Below, piece by piece: positions 27,767 to 36,401 of a stretch of DNA of 64,000 bases. Below the pieces are notes generated by a model. It did no database searches. It worked only from the letters and a program-made list of their open reading frames with translations, and was not told the origin of the DNA. The stretch is from Paenibacillus sp. 19GGS1-52 (GTDB taxonomy: Bacteria > Bacillota > Bacilli > Paenibacillales > Paenibacillaceae). The DNA lies in the NCBI RefSeq assembly GCF_022369515.1, contig NZ_CP059724.1, positions 5,270,001-5,334,000 on the forward strand, read 5' to 3'. The position numbers and the translations under genes are program-made. The first letter of the stretch is position 1; every line of letters begins with the position of its first letter.

Positions 27767-29071
27767 TTATTTATTCACTTTGTTAAAAGATTTCCAAGCC
27801 TTATCCAGTGCCTTCAGCACCTCATCCTGTGACAATTGTCCGGCATAATAGGCTTGCAGACCTTTACCCACCTCGTCTTTGACCGATTGCGGAATGGCCG
27901 GGTCCTGAACAGATTTGCCTGCTTTGACATAAGTCATCGCGTCGTTGATCCACGGATAGCTTTCATAGGTGTGGATCTTAGCCACCGGATTGAACTTCAA
28001 GGCCTGGAAGAATGCGTTGGAGGCTTGGTCATCCAGCACGTAGTTCAAGAAATCGAGGGCTACGTCCTTGTTCTTACTGGTCGGTGATACAGCCAATGAT
28101 GTTGAAGCACTAAGATTGATCAAGGTAGCGTTAGGATCATCGTTAATCGGCAGAGGTGCCACTCCGAAATCCAAGTCCGGATTCGATTTCAGAATGGTTT
28201 CGGCATACCATGGTCCTTGCAGCCACATGGCCCCTTTACCTGCAGCAAACGCTGCAGCACCATCATCACCACCAACCTCTGTTGCTTTGGTTGTACCGTT
28301 GCTGTTGATGAGATCAAAGATATCAAAGATCGCCGACTTCATTTCAGTAAAGGAGCCCTCGTCTTTATTCATCTTATCCACGAACGTAGGGTCCTCGGTC
28401 TTCACGATTGCGCCGACAGCGAGCGGCAGCACCAGCTGTGGAATCCAAGATTCTTTATAGGAGAGAACAAAAGGAGTTATCTTCTTGGCTTTAAGCTTCT
28501 CTACAACCGCCTTCATTTCCGTCAAAGTCGTTGGTGGTGTCAAGCCTAGCTCCGTAAATATTTTTTTATTGTACAGATAACCCCATGATAAGGTTTCGAG
28601 TGGTAGAGCAACGACTTTGCCATCAGTTGTAGTAACAGAAGGTTTCACGCTATCCAGCAGTTTAGCGACAAAAGGCTGGCTGGTCAGATCTTCCAGATAT
28701 CCGGCTTTGTAATAAGAAGGAATCTCGTTGACCGCATGAATGGCGAATATATCAGGTGCATCATTGGAGGCCAGCCGTGTCTTCAGAATTTGCGAAGCAT
28801 TATCGGCTGTCGGCATTTCCAACTGAACAGTTACATCAATATTTTTATCAGCTTTTTCCTTGGTAACGAAATCGGCAATATATTTGTCATAATGTTCCTT
28901 GAAGCGCGGCTGTGCGATGAACATCTTGAGGGTAACGCTTTTGGCCTTTTCTGTAACTGCCTTGTCACCCTCTGCCGAACCTGCGCTGCCTGTGTTATTG
29001 TTGGCGCCACAGCCTGCCAGAAGTGTTGCTGCTAGAAATGTGCAAAGTATACTCGTTGTTGTTCTTTTCAT
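27767..29071 (-). CDS. Sugar-binding lipoprotein of ABC transporter
   Basis: 434 residues, family 1 extracellular solute-binding protein. The N-terminus MKRTTTSILCTFLAATLLAGC ends in a lipobox (LAGC), so the mature protein is lipid-anchored outside the membrane. KGAMWLQGPWYAETI and ALDFLNYVLDDQAS are typical of the family. It is followed by two permease genes and a GH42 gene and preceded by a YesM/YesN-type system and cre-like sites; a galacto-oligosaccharide ligand is likely but not shown. Confidence 0.95.
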   Translation of the reverse strand: MKRTTTSILCTFLAATLLAGCGANNNTGSAGSAEGDKAVTEKAKSVTLKMFIAQPRFKEHYDKYIADFVTKEKADKNIDVTVQLEMPTADNASQILKTRLASNDAPDIFAIHAVNEIPSYYKAGYLEDLTSQPFVAKLLDSVKPSVTTTDGKVVALPLETLSWGYLYNKKIFTELGLTPPTTLTEMKAVVEKLKAKKITPFVLSYKESWIPQLVLPLAVGAIVKTEDPTFVDKMNKDEGSFTEMKSAIFDIFDLINSNGTTKATEVGGDDGAAAFAAGKGAMWLQGPWYAETILKSNPDLDFGVAPLPINDDPNATLINLSASTSLAVSPTSKNKDVALDFLNYVLDDQASNAFFQALKFNPVAKIHTYESYPWINDAMTYVKAGKSVQDPAIPQSVKDEVGKGLQAYYAGQLSQDEVLKALDKAWKSFNKVNK

Positions 29072-29100
29072 ATCGTAAGACCTCCCAATGCCTCTGTTTT

Positions 29101-29142
29101 TGTTTACGCTTTCATTGTATCTTTATTATGAAAGCGTTTAAT
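29101..29142. promoter_or_regulatory. Two cre-like sites before the first binding-protein gene
   Basis: TGAAAGCGTAAACA (minus strand, 29114-29101) matches 13 of 14 positions of the CcpA operator consensus; TGAAAGCGTTTAAT (29129-29142) matches 12. The two are in inverted orientation 14 bases apart, and both lie between the response-regulator stop and the binding-protein start. Confidence 0.7.
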
Positions 29143-29174
29143 TGGACGGAATTACCCTCCTGGGTTGGACATTT

Positions 29175-30236
29175 TTAAACCTGTGCATTCTTTCTCATTT
29201 CGCCGGGTGCAATACCATAATGCTTCTTAAATACTCTATAGAAATAGGCAACATCCTCGTATCCGCTCATTTCAGCCACAGACTTGATAGGTATGTTATC
29301 CTCGGCGAGCCATTGCTTGGCTTTCTCCATCCGCAGATGCAATACATATTCCGTAACGTTGCGGCCATATTCCAGCTTGAAGACCTTGCTCAAATATTCT
29401 TTGCTGACAAAAAAAACTCTGGCTAAAGCCTCCAAAGTAACAGCCTCGGCAAAATGGTTATCAATATATTGCCTAACCTCTTCGAGATTCAGCCTATTCT
29501 TGAACTTGCGTTGGCGGATCAGTTGCTCCAGACTTTCGCCGTATTGCTCCACCAGAAAAGCTGTAGTATTCTCGCAGGACGAGAAAACCTCGCGGTTCAC
29601 TTCGAATTTCAGGGATTCGTCTTCAAGGGCATTACACTTCATGAGTTCCATGAGCAGTTGCAGCATTTCTCGAGTGACCTGCTGAAGGATGCCCGACTTC
29701 GTAATCCCACTCTGTTCCAGTTCTCTGCCCATCCCTTGCAGTACGCTGAGCATCCCCTCCGAATTCAATTCATTGAAATGAACCCGCAGCAGCTGTTTAT
29801 AGGAGGACAAGGAGAAGGAAACCTCCATATCAAGGGGCAGCGGAGCGGATTCCCGGGAGAAAGACTCCAGCTCTCTTTTGCACTTTTGCAGAACTGCATT
29901 CAGCTCTTTGGGATCTATCGGCTTCAGTAAGTAATCTACCGCTCCGTAACGCAGGGCACTCTGTGCATATTTGAAATCATCGTAACCGCTCACTACCACA
30001 ACCTTTACTTCAGGATAGAGGTCATGGAGATTAATCATCAGCTGGACTCCGTCCGCACCAGGCATCCGCATATCCGTAATGACAATCTGAGGCGACAACA
30101 ACTCGGTAAGCTGCAGCGCTTCTATCCCCTCCTCCGCTTCTCCGGCAATCTCCATTCCCAGACTTTCCCAGGCACCAAACGTCCTTACAATATCACGATT
30201 CCAACTTTCGTCGTCCACTAGCAGTACTTTAATCAT
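29175..30236 (-). CDS. Response regulator with AraC DNA-binding domain, YesN type
   Basis: 353 residues. Receiver domain 1-120 with the acidic pair in LLVDDE, phospho-acceptor Asp55 in VITDMRMPG and Lys in YLLKPIDP. A variable middle region and two AraC helix-turn-helices at the C-terminus (ALARVFFVSKEYLSKVFK and VAEMSGYEDVAYFYRVFK) follow. ATG 30236 overlaps the sensor-kinase stop by 8 bases. It probably activates the downstream transporter and GH42 genes when the partner kinase senses the sugar. Confidence 0.94.
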   Translation of the reverse strand: MIKVLLVDDESWNRDIVRTFGAWESLGMEIAGEAEEGIEALQLTELLSPQIVITDMRMPGADGVQLMINLHDLYPEVKVVVVSGYDDFKYAQSALRYGAVDYLLKPIDPKELNAVLQKCKRELESFSRESAPLPLDMEVSFSLSSYKQLLRVHFNELNSEGMLSVLQGMGRELEQSGITKSGILQQVTREMLQLLMELMKCNALEDESLKFEVNREVFSSCENTTAFLVEQYGESLEQLIRQRKFKNRLNLEEVRQYIDNHFAEAVTLEALARVFFVSKEYLSKVFKLEYGRNVTEYVLHLRMEKAKQWLAEDNIPIKSVAEMSGYEDVAYFYRVFKKHYGIAPGEMRKNAQV

Positions 30237-32007
30237 AGATGTCACTGTTCCTCTCAAGCGGAATGGTCATTACTACTGTAGTTCCCTGCCCGGGTTGGCT
30301 ATCTACGCTGATTCCACAGCCGCCGCCAAAGTGCATATGAAGCCTAGAAGCGACATTTTGTAAACCGATCCGGTCACCGTGTGTCCATAAGCCTTCCGTT
30401 TGGTTCAGCCGTCCGCGCAGCTCCGCAAGCTTGCTGTTCTCCAGCCCGATTCCGTTGTCGCGGATGCTGATGATTACCTCATTTGCATCCGTGATAACGT
30501 TGATCTCCAGCTCCCATGGTCCTGCTTGCAGCTCCAGTCCGTGAACAAAAGCATTTTCGACGATAGGCTGCAGAGTCAGCTTCGGAATCATGCTCTTTAG
30601 CGCCTTCTCATCCACCTGAATGGTGTAGGTTAGCCGGGAAGAGAAACGCTGCTTCTGGATCTGCATGTAATTATTCAGGTGATTCAGCTCAGCTTGCAGC
30701 GGCGCCAGCGCGTCGGGCTCTCGTATAATGTAACGAAACATATCGCTAAGCGATCTGATCACCTCGTAGCTTTCCGCCGGGTTGCTCTTGAAAAGCATAC
30801 TGCCGATCATTTGCAGCGTGTTTTGCAAAAAATGAGGGTTAATCTGCGCTTGCAGCGCTTTGAGCTCAGCACTCTTTTTCTCCAGACTAATCATATATTC
30901 TGTCTTAATATGCTCTCTGATCCGATGAGACATCTGATACAGCTTCGTCTCCAGAAAGCCGATTTCATCTACGCGGTTGCTAATCTGGACCTCACGGTCT
31001 TTCATGAGCCCAAACCCTTGAATGGAACGGGCCAGACTAACGATAGGGGTCGCCAGCCGCCACGCCAGAATAATAGCTACTAGTGTAGCTACAATCACTG
31101 TAAACATGCCGACAATAAGACCAAATTTCATGGTGGCGAGTGAACTCTGATTAATAAAGCTGTTCGGTATAATCGTGATCAGCTTGAGGCCCACCGGATC
31201 AATCGTGTTATAGAACACATATTCACTATTACTTCGGAAATACCCCTCACCGGCACCGGTGTCAGCTACCTGCTGCAGTATTTTCGGCGTTGGGGCTTGT
31301 CCCCAAGGCTGGTACAGTATCTCTCCAGTAGGTCCAACTATAAGCACCGTGTGCTCGTCACCGCGTCCCAGCAAATCTAAGGTCTGGTCCAGCACTCCCC
31401 AGCGAATCTCCAGAGAAATGCCACCGAGCTTCTCCTGATTCTCAAATCGATTAATGCTGCGGATCAGCTGAAACTTGCTGTTATCACTGCTGTCCACTTG
31501 GATCATGAAATCCTTATCCTGTTCGAACAGCATTTTGTAGGGTGCCGGAATACTGACCGGCGATTCAATATCGCTTTGCGAAGCATTGATAGTGAACAGC
31601 TTATTGTACTCCTTCAGATACAGCTCCACCCCGATCACATGATTGCCTGCCGAGTAGAACAGGTTCGTCAGGGTATCAATAATATTCTTCTGGGCGGCGA
31701 ACTGACTGGACAAGCTCGCTTCCTCCACATTAGCCAGGTAATCACTTAGATGAGGACTGATCAGAACGGTATAAATTAGATTGTTCAACTGAGAGAATTG
31801 ATCGCCGAGATAAACCCCTGTCCATTTCATATTGGAAAGATTCGTACTGATGACTTCTGCCTCCATCGATCTACGGTTATTCTCGGCGGCTAATGCTGTT
31901 ATGGTCACAATCGGCACTGCAGCCAAGATAACCATGGTAAGAATAAGTTTATTGCGAATGCTGCGTCGGAAAGGCTCCGTTAGCTTTACAACCCATTTGG
32001 CAAACAT
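30229..32007 (-). CDS. Sensor histidine kinase, YesM type
   Basis: 592 residues from ATG 32007 (GGAAG five bases upstream; the ATG at 32019 is fused to the GGGAGG). It has an N-terminal helix (about 20-45), an extracytoplasmic sensing domain, a second helix (about 295-320, FGLIVGMFTVIVATLVAIILAW), HAMP, and the His_kinase block with phospho-His in LQAQINPHFLQNTLQMIG, followed by an HATPase with ISIRDNGIGL and GIGLQNVASRL-like glycine boxes. Its response regulator overlaps it. Confidence 0.94.
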   Translation of the reverse strand: MFAKWVVKLTEPFRRSIRNKLILTMVILAAVPIVTITALAAENNRRSMEAEVISTNLSNMKWTGVYLGDQFSQLNNLIYTVLISPHLSDYLANVEEASLSSQFAAQKNIIDTLTNLFYSAGNHVIGVELYLKEYNKLFTINASQSDIESPVSIPAPYKMLFEQDKDFMIQVDSSDNSKFQLIRSINRFENQEKLGGISLEIRWGVLDQTLDLLGRGDEHTVLIVGPTGEILYQPWGQAPTPKILQQVADTGAGEGYFRSNSEYVFYNTIDPVGLKLITIIPNSFINQSSLATMKFGLIVGMFTVIVATLVAIILAWRLATPIVSLARSIQGFGLMKDREVQISNRVDEIGFLETKLYQMSHRIREHIKTEYMISLEKKSAELKALQAQINPHFLQNTLQMIGSMLFKSNPAESYEVIRSLSDMFRYIIREPDALAPLQAELNHLNNYMQIQKQRFSSRLTYTIQVDEKALKSMIPKLTLQPIVENAFVHGLELQAGPWELEINVITDANEVIISIRDNGIGLENSKLAELRGRLNQTEGLWTHGDRIGLQNVASRLHMHFGGGCGISVDSQPGQGTTVVMTIPLERNSDIYD

Positions 32008-32044
32008 CAGTGCTTCCATCCTCCCGTAACTAATAGCTTCTAAT

Positions 32045-32110
32045 ACAAGAAGAAACGGCTTCGCCGTCCTTTTATAGACGGTACCCGTTTCTTCGAGAAA
32101 TATAAGGATA
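32045..32110. repeat. Repeat family A, left half only
   Basis: ACAAGAAGAAACGGCTTCGCC through TTTCTTCGAGAAATATAAGGATA, equal to the left two thirds of the copies at 1861 and 12841, then similarity stops abruptly. The matching right half reappears at 32450, 339 bases further on. Confidence 0.8.
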
Positions 32111-32205
32111 CTTGGGCTCTATTTTAAAATCAAGTGATTGCTTTTCAGACAAAAAACCTGATCCAATTCATATTCTCGATAAATGAGCCCGTACTTTTAA
32201 GATAA

Positions 32206-32335
32206 AGGGAATTCCTCCCTCTAATTTTGTAAAAATACTCACTTTTTAGGAATTAGAGGGAAAAGATCCCTCTAATTCCTTTCAAATACCCTATTTAAGC
32301 CCAAATGGATAAATTTAAAGGGAGTATTTCCCTCT
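32206..32335. repeat. Palindromic repeat family B (TAGAGGGA type), cluster 1
   Basis: Three short inverted repeats lie in the segment between the half copies of family A. The best, 32249-32279, is GGAATTAGAGGGA / TCCCTCTAATTCC with 13-bp perfect arms around a 5-base loop. The others are AGGGA-ATTCC-TCCCT (about 32206-32220) and AGGGA-GTATT-TCCCT (32319-32333). All keep a 5-base loop. The same motif recurs near 61.8 kb. There is no coding potential here. Confidence 0.8.
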
Positions 32336-32449
32336 ATCTCGATGTGCTGACCTCTGTTATATCCGTTAAAAGTGGCTCTATTGCGCGTTTTAACTATTTA
32401 GGTTATGGTCAAGCACTGATTATGGCATTGAGCAGATAAATTATAATGT

Positions 32450-32504
32450 GAAAAATATAAGCATAATTTATGGTGTGAAACCTATAAATTCTTATATTTT
32501 CAAA
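32450..32504. repeat. Repeat family A, right half only
   Basis: AAAATATAAGCATAATTTATG, GTGTGAAACCTATAAATTC and TTATATTTTCAAAA match the right half of the full copies. It overlaps the left half at 32045 by the shared AAATATAAGgATA block, as expected either for an insertion with a short target duplication or for two independent truncated copies. Confidence 0.8.
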
Positions 32505-32540
32505 AGGCTAACGTCCCCCAAAACAGGGACGTTAGCCTTT
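32501..32540 (-). terminator. Terminator of the GH30 gene
   Basis: GGCTAACGTCCC (32506-32517) and GGGACGTTAGCC (32526-32537) form a perfect 12-bp stem, followed on the minus strand by TTTTG. It lies about 45 bases beyond the GH30 stop codon. Confidence 0.85.
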
Positions 32541-32585
32541 GGATTATGCCATAGAATTACGGTAAACAGTAAGCTTCTATTTCCT

Positions 32586-33944
32586 TTAGTTCAGGACGAT
32601 TGTATGAAAGGATTGTGGCTTAAGCACAAAGGAGTGCACAGAGGAACCACTATCCAGGTTCAGCACCCGAGGCTCGTCAAATGGATTGGAGACCACCAGG
32701 GTTACGCGGCCATCCATTCCTTTAAAGGCTACTGCATTGCCGCTCCATGGTCCCTTAAGCCCAACTCTTACTGCACCCGGACTCGTGAACCGTGAGAAAT
32801 GCTTCATCACATAATACTCTGGATTACGTACGGCTTGGCCCACGGCAGGATCTATAGTCAGCATCGAGTTTTGCTCCCAGCCCCAAGTGCTCCGGCCTCT
32901 AGGCTCCAACAGCATATTCCAATAAATATAAGCATTCACACCATTCATGAAATAATGCTGATATAAGTTAAAGATGTATTTGGCATAGAACCAGGTATTT
33001 TCCCCATCGCCGCATTCATTTTCAGTCTGCATATAGCGCAGCTCTGGATAACTCTGCACAGTGCGCTGGATCGCATGTTTGCCAGCCCATTGGTAACCGA
33101 CGCCTTTTACGTACTTGTACGCCTCGGGATCACTAAGTACTACGCTGGCGAAGGCATCATAATCCGTGGATTTTTTCTTCAGCCATTCATCCCATGGCTC
33201 CGGAGCATTGATGGTGCCAAGCCAAATTTCCGTATCCAGATTATGCCGCGCAAACGCCGGTCCTAAGTAATCGCGGATGAATATACGCAGTTGCTCTCCA
33301 GTCCATACGCAGGAAGGAAACTTCTGATCAGCGACTACCTCATTCTGTACATGCACCTGATGAATCGTGATTCCCTCTGCGCGGTAGGCCTCAACGAATT
33401 TGACGAAATACAAAGCATAGGCTTCCAGAATTTCCGGTTCCCAGCGTAACGTACCATAGTTATACGACTTCGGAAACTTCATCCACGTGGGTGGACTCCA
33501 CGGGGATGCGAATAACTTCAAGTCTGGATTTAGCGCCAGGGCTTCTTTTATATAGGGAATCAGTATTTGCCGGTCACGTTCGATAGAGAAATGTTCCATC
33601 GCGTAATCCCCATCCTGCTCGTTCAGGCTGTACCAATCGAGCGCATAATCACTAGCACCGATCGGAAGTCTACAAATGCTGAACCGCTGCTCGCCTTCTG
33701 GATGGAACAAAGCATGCATTACCGTTGCTCTGTCCTGATCCGACAAATGGGCAAGCGCGGTGAAACCCAGCTCATTGAAACAGCCCCCGAAGCCCTCCAG
33801 CGTCTGAAATATCTCTGAAGTGACCGTTAGATTGACTGCTGAGCCGTCGGCTGTGTGTGGTAATAGCGATATCTGCTCTATTGCTTCCTCCACCCAAGGT
33901 AACTCTTCCGTGCTGGAAAACCATTGAAACTCATACTTACGCAT
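32586..33944 (-). CDS. GH30 family glycosidase (glucosylceramidase-like beta-glycosidase)
   Basis: 452 residues. The barrel carries the acid/base Glu202 in HQVHVQNEVVAD and the nucleophile about Glu308 in YMQTENECG; GFGGCFNELG near residue 52 and a C-terminal beta domain are typical of GH30. Start ATG 33944 (MRKYEFQWF) has GGAGG upstream; the longer frame to 33980 is not needed. There is no signal peptide. GH30 includes beta-glucosidases, beta-xylosidases and beta-1,6-glucanases; which activity applies cannot be told. A cre-like site lies in the promoter. Confidence 0.92.
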   Translation of the reverse strand: MRKYEFQWFSSTEELPWVEEAIEQISLLPHTADGSAVNLTVTSEIFQTLEGFGGCFNELGFTALAHLSDQDRATVMHALFHPEGEQRFSICRLPIGASDYALDWYSLNEQDGDYAMEHFSIERDRQILIPYIKEALALNPDLKLFASPWSPPTWMKFPKSYNYGTLRWEPEILEAYALYFVKFVEAYRAEGITIHQVHVQNEVVADQKFPSCVWTGEQLRIFIRDYLGPAFARHNLDTEIWLGTINAPEPWDEWLKKKSTDYDAFASVVLSDPEAYKYVKGVGYQWAGKHAIQRTVQSYPELRYMQTENECGDGENTWFYAKYIFNLYQHYFMNGVNAYIYWNMLLEPRGRSTWGWEQNSMLTIDPAVGQAVRNPEYYVMKHFSRFTSPGAVRVGLKGPWSGNAVAFKGMDGRVTLVVSNPFDEPRVLNLDSGSSVHSFVLKPQSFHTIVLN

Positions 33945-34052
33945 ATCCCGCAACCTCCATATCGTCAATAGTGTGTCCATTAATCTGGTAAGCTAAGAAT
34001 AATCTTGCTAAAATACTGGAAATTCTCAAGGGAAAACAGATATAATCATATT

Positions 34053-34164
34053 TGATTGCGCTTTCATTATACCTTATAGAATAGCCTATAGAATTGGACA
34101 AAACGGCCGTGCAGACTTGGACTTTTTTAACCTGGACATTTAATGAAATGCTATAAGGTATAAT
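34053..34164. promoter_or_regulatory. Mirror-image divergent promoters with a cre-like site
   Basis: ATTATACCTTATAG (34066-34079) and CTATAAGGTATAAT (34151-34164) are perfect inverted copies, each placing a TATAAT hexamer in the direction of one of the divergent genes (GH30 on the minus strand, the unknown gene at 34205 on the plus strand). TGAAAGCGCAATCA (minus, 34066-34053) next to the GH30 copy fits the CcpA operator at 13 of 14 positions. TTGTCC 17 bases before TATAAG is a -35 candidate for GH30. Confidence 0.6.
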
Positions 34165-34204
34165 AGAAGAGGTCTAATACAAGCTCTCAAGAAAGGTGTT
34201 CAGC

Positions 34205-35362
34205 ATGCATAACATCAAATATATTAACGGGTACGAAAATCAATATGTTCTATATTCAGGAATCACTTTGGATAATCAATATGCTGTGTTTACGGTAAGT
34301 CGGAATTATGATGAAGATTTCAGCTTTGAGTCGGGATTTCAGGCGGGTATTCTCAAGTATGATTTCCTAAACGAAACGACCGAATATTTTGCTTATGAAC
34401 CGCAGGTATATTTGGAAAGTAAAACATCGGCGCAGAACAGTATTTATTTTGCCTATATCACCTGGGTTAATCAGTTAGCCGAAGTTAGCATTCATCAGTT
34501 GGATTGCCGTGACATGAGCGCGCGCAAAGTATATAGCCTGCAGTTGGAAGATATTCTTGCGGGTGATGTGAAATCCGGACTCTGGGCAATCCAATTGTTC
34601 GGCATCAGCGACCGTTATCTAGTTGTGGGAATTCCGAAACTGCCCTACCCGGCTAAAGGAGCAGGGTCACGCTTCACTCACCACCTGCTAATTGATATTG
34701 ACCAACAGACCCAAACTATCATTCCAGACCGATTAGGCGACAACGATCGTCTGATATACATGGATTCTATAGAAGTTGTAAACCCAAATCATGGAGCACA
34801 ACTTGTGATCAGAACATCCAATACGAGCAGTGAAATAGCCTTTCAGAGCTTAGCAGTTATAGAGTTCAACACTTTTATTGACTTGGTGCATACCCAACAG
34901 CCCATCGACGAATCCTACATTATTACGCAGACAGATCCGCTGAACGGCTTTATTGGCTTAAGCCTTTCGGACCCTGGGATGGTCGGTGCCTATAAGCATT
35001 GTTTCCCTGATCACCGTTCTGAAATTGTCTTATATGATGTGGACACGAAACAGCGTACGGAAATCAAGCTTAGAAATCGATTCGAGAAGGTGTTTATTGA
35101 ATACCCCGAGGTACTCGGGTTAAAGAAAACGGATTCCACCCACGATCTGTATGATACCAGCAACGGACAACGGCTGTTTACTACCTATATGGAGCGAACC
35201 CTACGATTCGCAAACAGTAGCTATGCGCTTACGCAGAAGTTCTCCACAGGTCATGTGCTGCTTCACGATATCCGTACCAAATCCATCCTTGCAGAATATA
35301 TAGGAAATTGTACTAGCTTCCACTATATACCTGATCAGAAGCTGCTCATCTTAGTTCCTTAA
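34205..35362 (+). CDS. Unknown protein, possible beta-propeller fold
   Basis: 385 residues from ATG 34205, with AAAGG eight bases upstream. I do not recognise a family. It has no signal peptide or membrane helix. The sequence is a succession of short alternating strands with turns (ISDRYLVVGIPKL, HHLLIDIDQQTQTII, HRSEIVLYDVDTKQRTEI, HVLLHDIRTKSILAEYI), the V-x-D-x-x-T/R-K pattern seen in WD-like propellers, so a cytosolic beta-propeller is plausible. It stands alone, divergent from GH30, and shares mirror-image promoter sequence with it. Confidence 0.7.
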   Translation: MHNIKYINGYENQYVLYSGITLDNQYAVFTVSRNYDEDFSFESGFQAGILKYDFLNETTEYFAYEPQVYLESKTSAQNSIYFAYITWVNQLAEVSIHQLDCRDMSARKVYSLQLEDILAGDVKSGLWAIQLFGISDRYLVVGIPKLPYPAKGAGSRFTHHLLIDIDQQTQTIIPDRLGDNDRLIYMDSIEVVNPNHGAQLVIRTSNTSSEIAFQSLAVIEFNTFIDLVHTQQPIDESYIITQTDPLNGFIGLSLSDPGMVGAYKHCFPDHRSEIVLYDVDTKQRTEIKLRNRFEKVFIEYPEVLGLKKTDSTHDLYDTSNGQRLFTTYMERTLRFANSSYALTQKFSTGHVLLHDIRTKSILAEYIGNCTSFHYIPDQKLLILVP

Positions 35363-35506
35363 TTGCAGGATAAATACAGGCAGCAGCCTGTGTTGGGAGT
35401 GGAAAAGTATTTTTTATCGAAATCTCGAATTTCTGACTACTGAAAAACAAGGCTCATTTTCATAAAGAATGTTGCAAAGTTACCTTTAGGGAAGGTGGGG
35501 ACTGTT

Positions 35507-36088
35507 ATGATATTGTGGTTTCGAAATTTGCCACAGATAAGCTTGGATTTGTCAGAATGGAAACCTTTCATTCAAAATACTTGGTTTCGAAAGCATTATA
35601 TGAAGTTTGTTTACCTATTAATGTCCACTTTTTTTCTAGCACCAAAAGGGTTCGGAGTAAGCTTCTCTCATATTATAAATTCCCCTCTTATCTTAATCAT
35701 TTTTGTTGTTTTTATAATACATGAAATCTTTCATATTCTTGTAATAAACACCAAAGGTGATATTAGCTTAACGTTCAGAGGAATATTTTTTTGGCTCAAT
35801 ACAAATGCAATTCTATCCAAGCAGAGATTTTGGGTCTTTATGAGTTTACCTTTTATTGTATTATCAGTAATCCCAGCGATTACTTCGCTCCTTGTATCAG
35901 ATGATATTAAATCACTCCTATTATTTATTAGTTGGATAAATTTGATAATCTCTTCCTCCGATATCGTTAATTCATTGTTAATCCTAATTAAACCAAATAA
36001 ATCTGTATTTTGCAGAGGCTACTACCGAGTGAATAGCATTCCAGCAGCATCTATCACCGAGGCCAACATACTAAGCCAGAATAGTTGA
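35507..36088 (+). CDS. Putative membrane zinc metallopeptidase, DUF3267-like
   Basis: 193 residues from ATG 35507, preceded by AAGGTGGGG. About four membrane helices are visible. The motif HEIFHILVI (His72-Glu73-x-x-His76) sits at the end of one helix, the arrangement of DUF3267-type membrane zincins; a downstream helix carries SSSDIVNSLLIL, where such proteins place a further conserved Asp. Its job is unknown. Codon use is more AT-rich than that of its neighbours, which may point to acquisition. It is followed by a palindromic element and a shared terminator. Confidence 0.75.
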   Translation: MILWFRNLPQISLDLSEWKPFIQNTWFRKHYMKFVYLLMSTFFLAPKGFGVSFSHIINSPLILIIFVVFIIHEIFHILVINTKGDISLTFRGIFFWLNTNAILSKQRFWVFMSLPFIVLSVIPAITSLLVSDDIKSLLLFISWINLIISSSDIVNSLLILIKPNKSVFCRGYYRVNSIPAASITEANILSQNS

Positions 36089-36150
36089 AAGTCACCCTTG
36101 GCGGACTGTAGCACCGCTATTTCACTTTTAAGGGGGTTTGGCAACAGGAA

Positions 36151-36228
36151 GCGGACTCAGAAGACGTTATTGCGCAAAAAAAGGTTCTTTTGAGAAGAAC
36201 TAGGGTCAATAACGTCCCTGGTGTCCGC
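36151..36228. repeat. Nested 78-base palindromic element (family C)
   Basis: Three concentric inverted repeats: GCGGAC/GTCCGC (36151-36156, 36223-36228), GACGTTATTG/CAATAACGTC (36163-36172, 36207-36216) and GTTCTT/AAGAAC (36184-36189, 36195-36200). As RNA or single-stranded DNA it would form one long hairpin with small internal loops. It is intergenic between convergent genes and has no T run fitting a terminator. Confidence 0.8.
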
Positions 36229-36341
36229 CAAATTCCCAAATCGCCTGATTTCGAACAAATAGGGGCTTCTCAGTCCAGTTCACTGGGTCTTATAGTATGA
36301 GATTCCAGCTATCAGAGAGAACTAAAGAGAATTAAGAATGC

Positions 36342-36378
36342 TAAGGCAGCAGCCCATCCTTGAGGGCTGCTGCCTTTT
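36342..36378. terminator. Bidirectional terminator between the DUF3267-like gene and the GH3 gene
   Basis: GGCAGCAGCCC (36345-36355) and GGGCTGCTGCC (36364-36374) form an 11-bp perfect stem with an 8-base loop, followed by TTTTG on the plus strand. It lies 24 bases after the GH3 stop codon, but the tract on that strand is weaker. Confidence 0.85.
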
Positions 36379-36401
36379 GTATAATTGCCACTGGTTATGG
36401 A

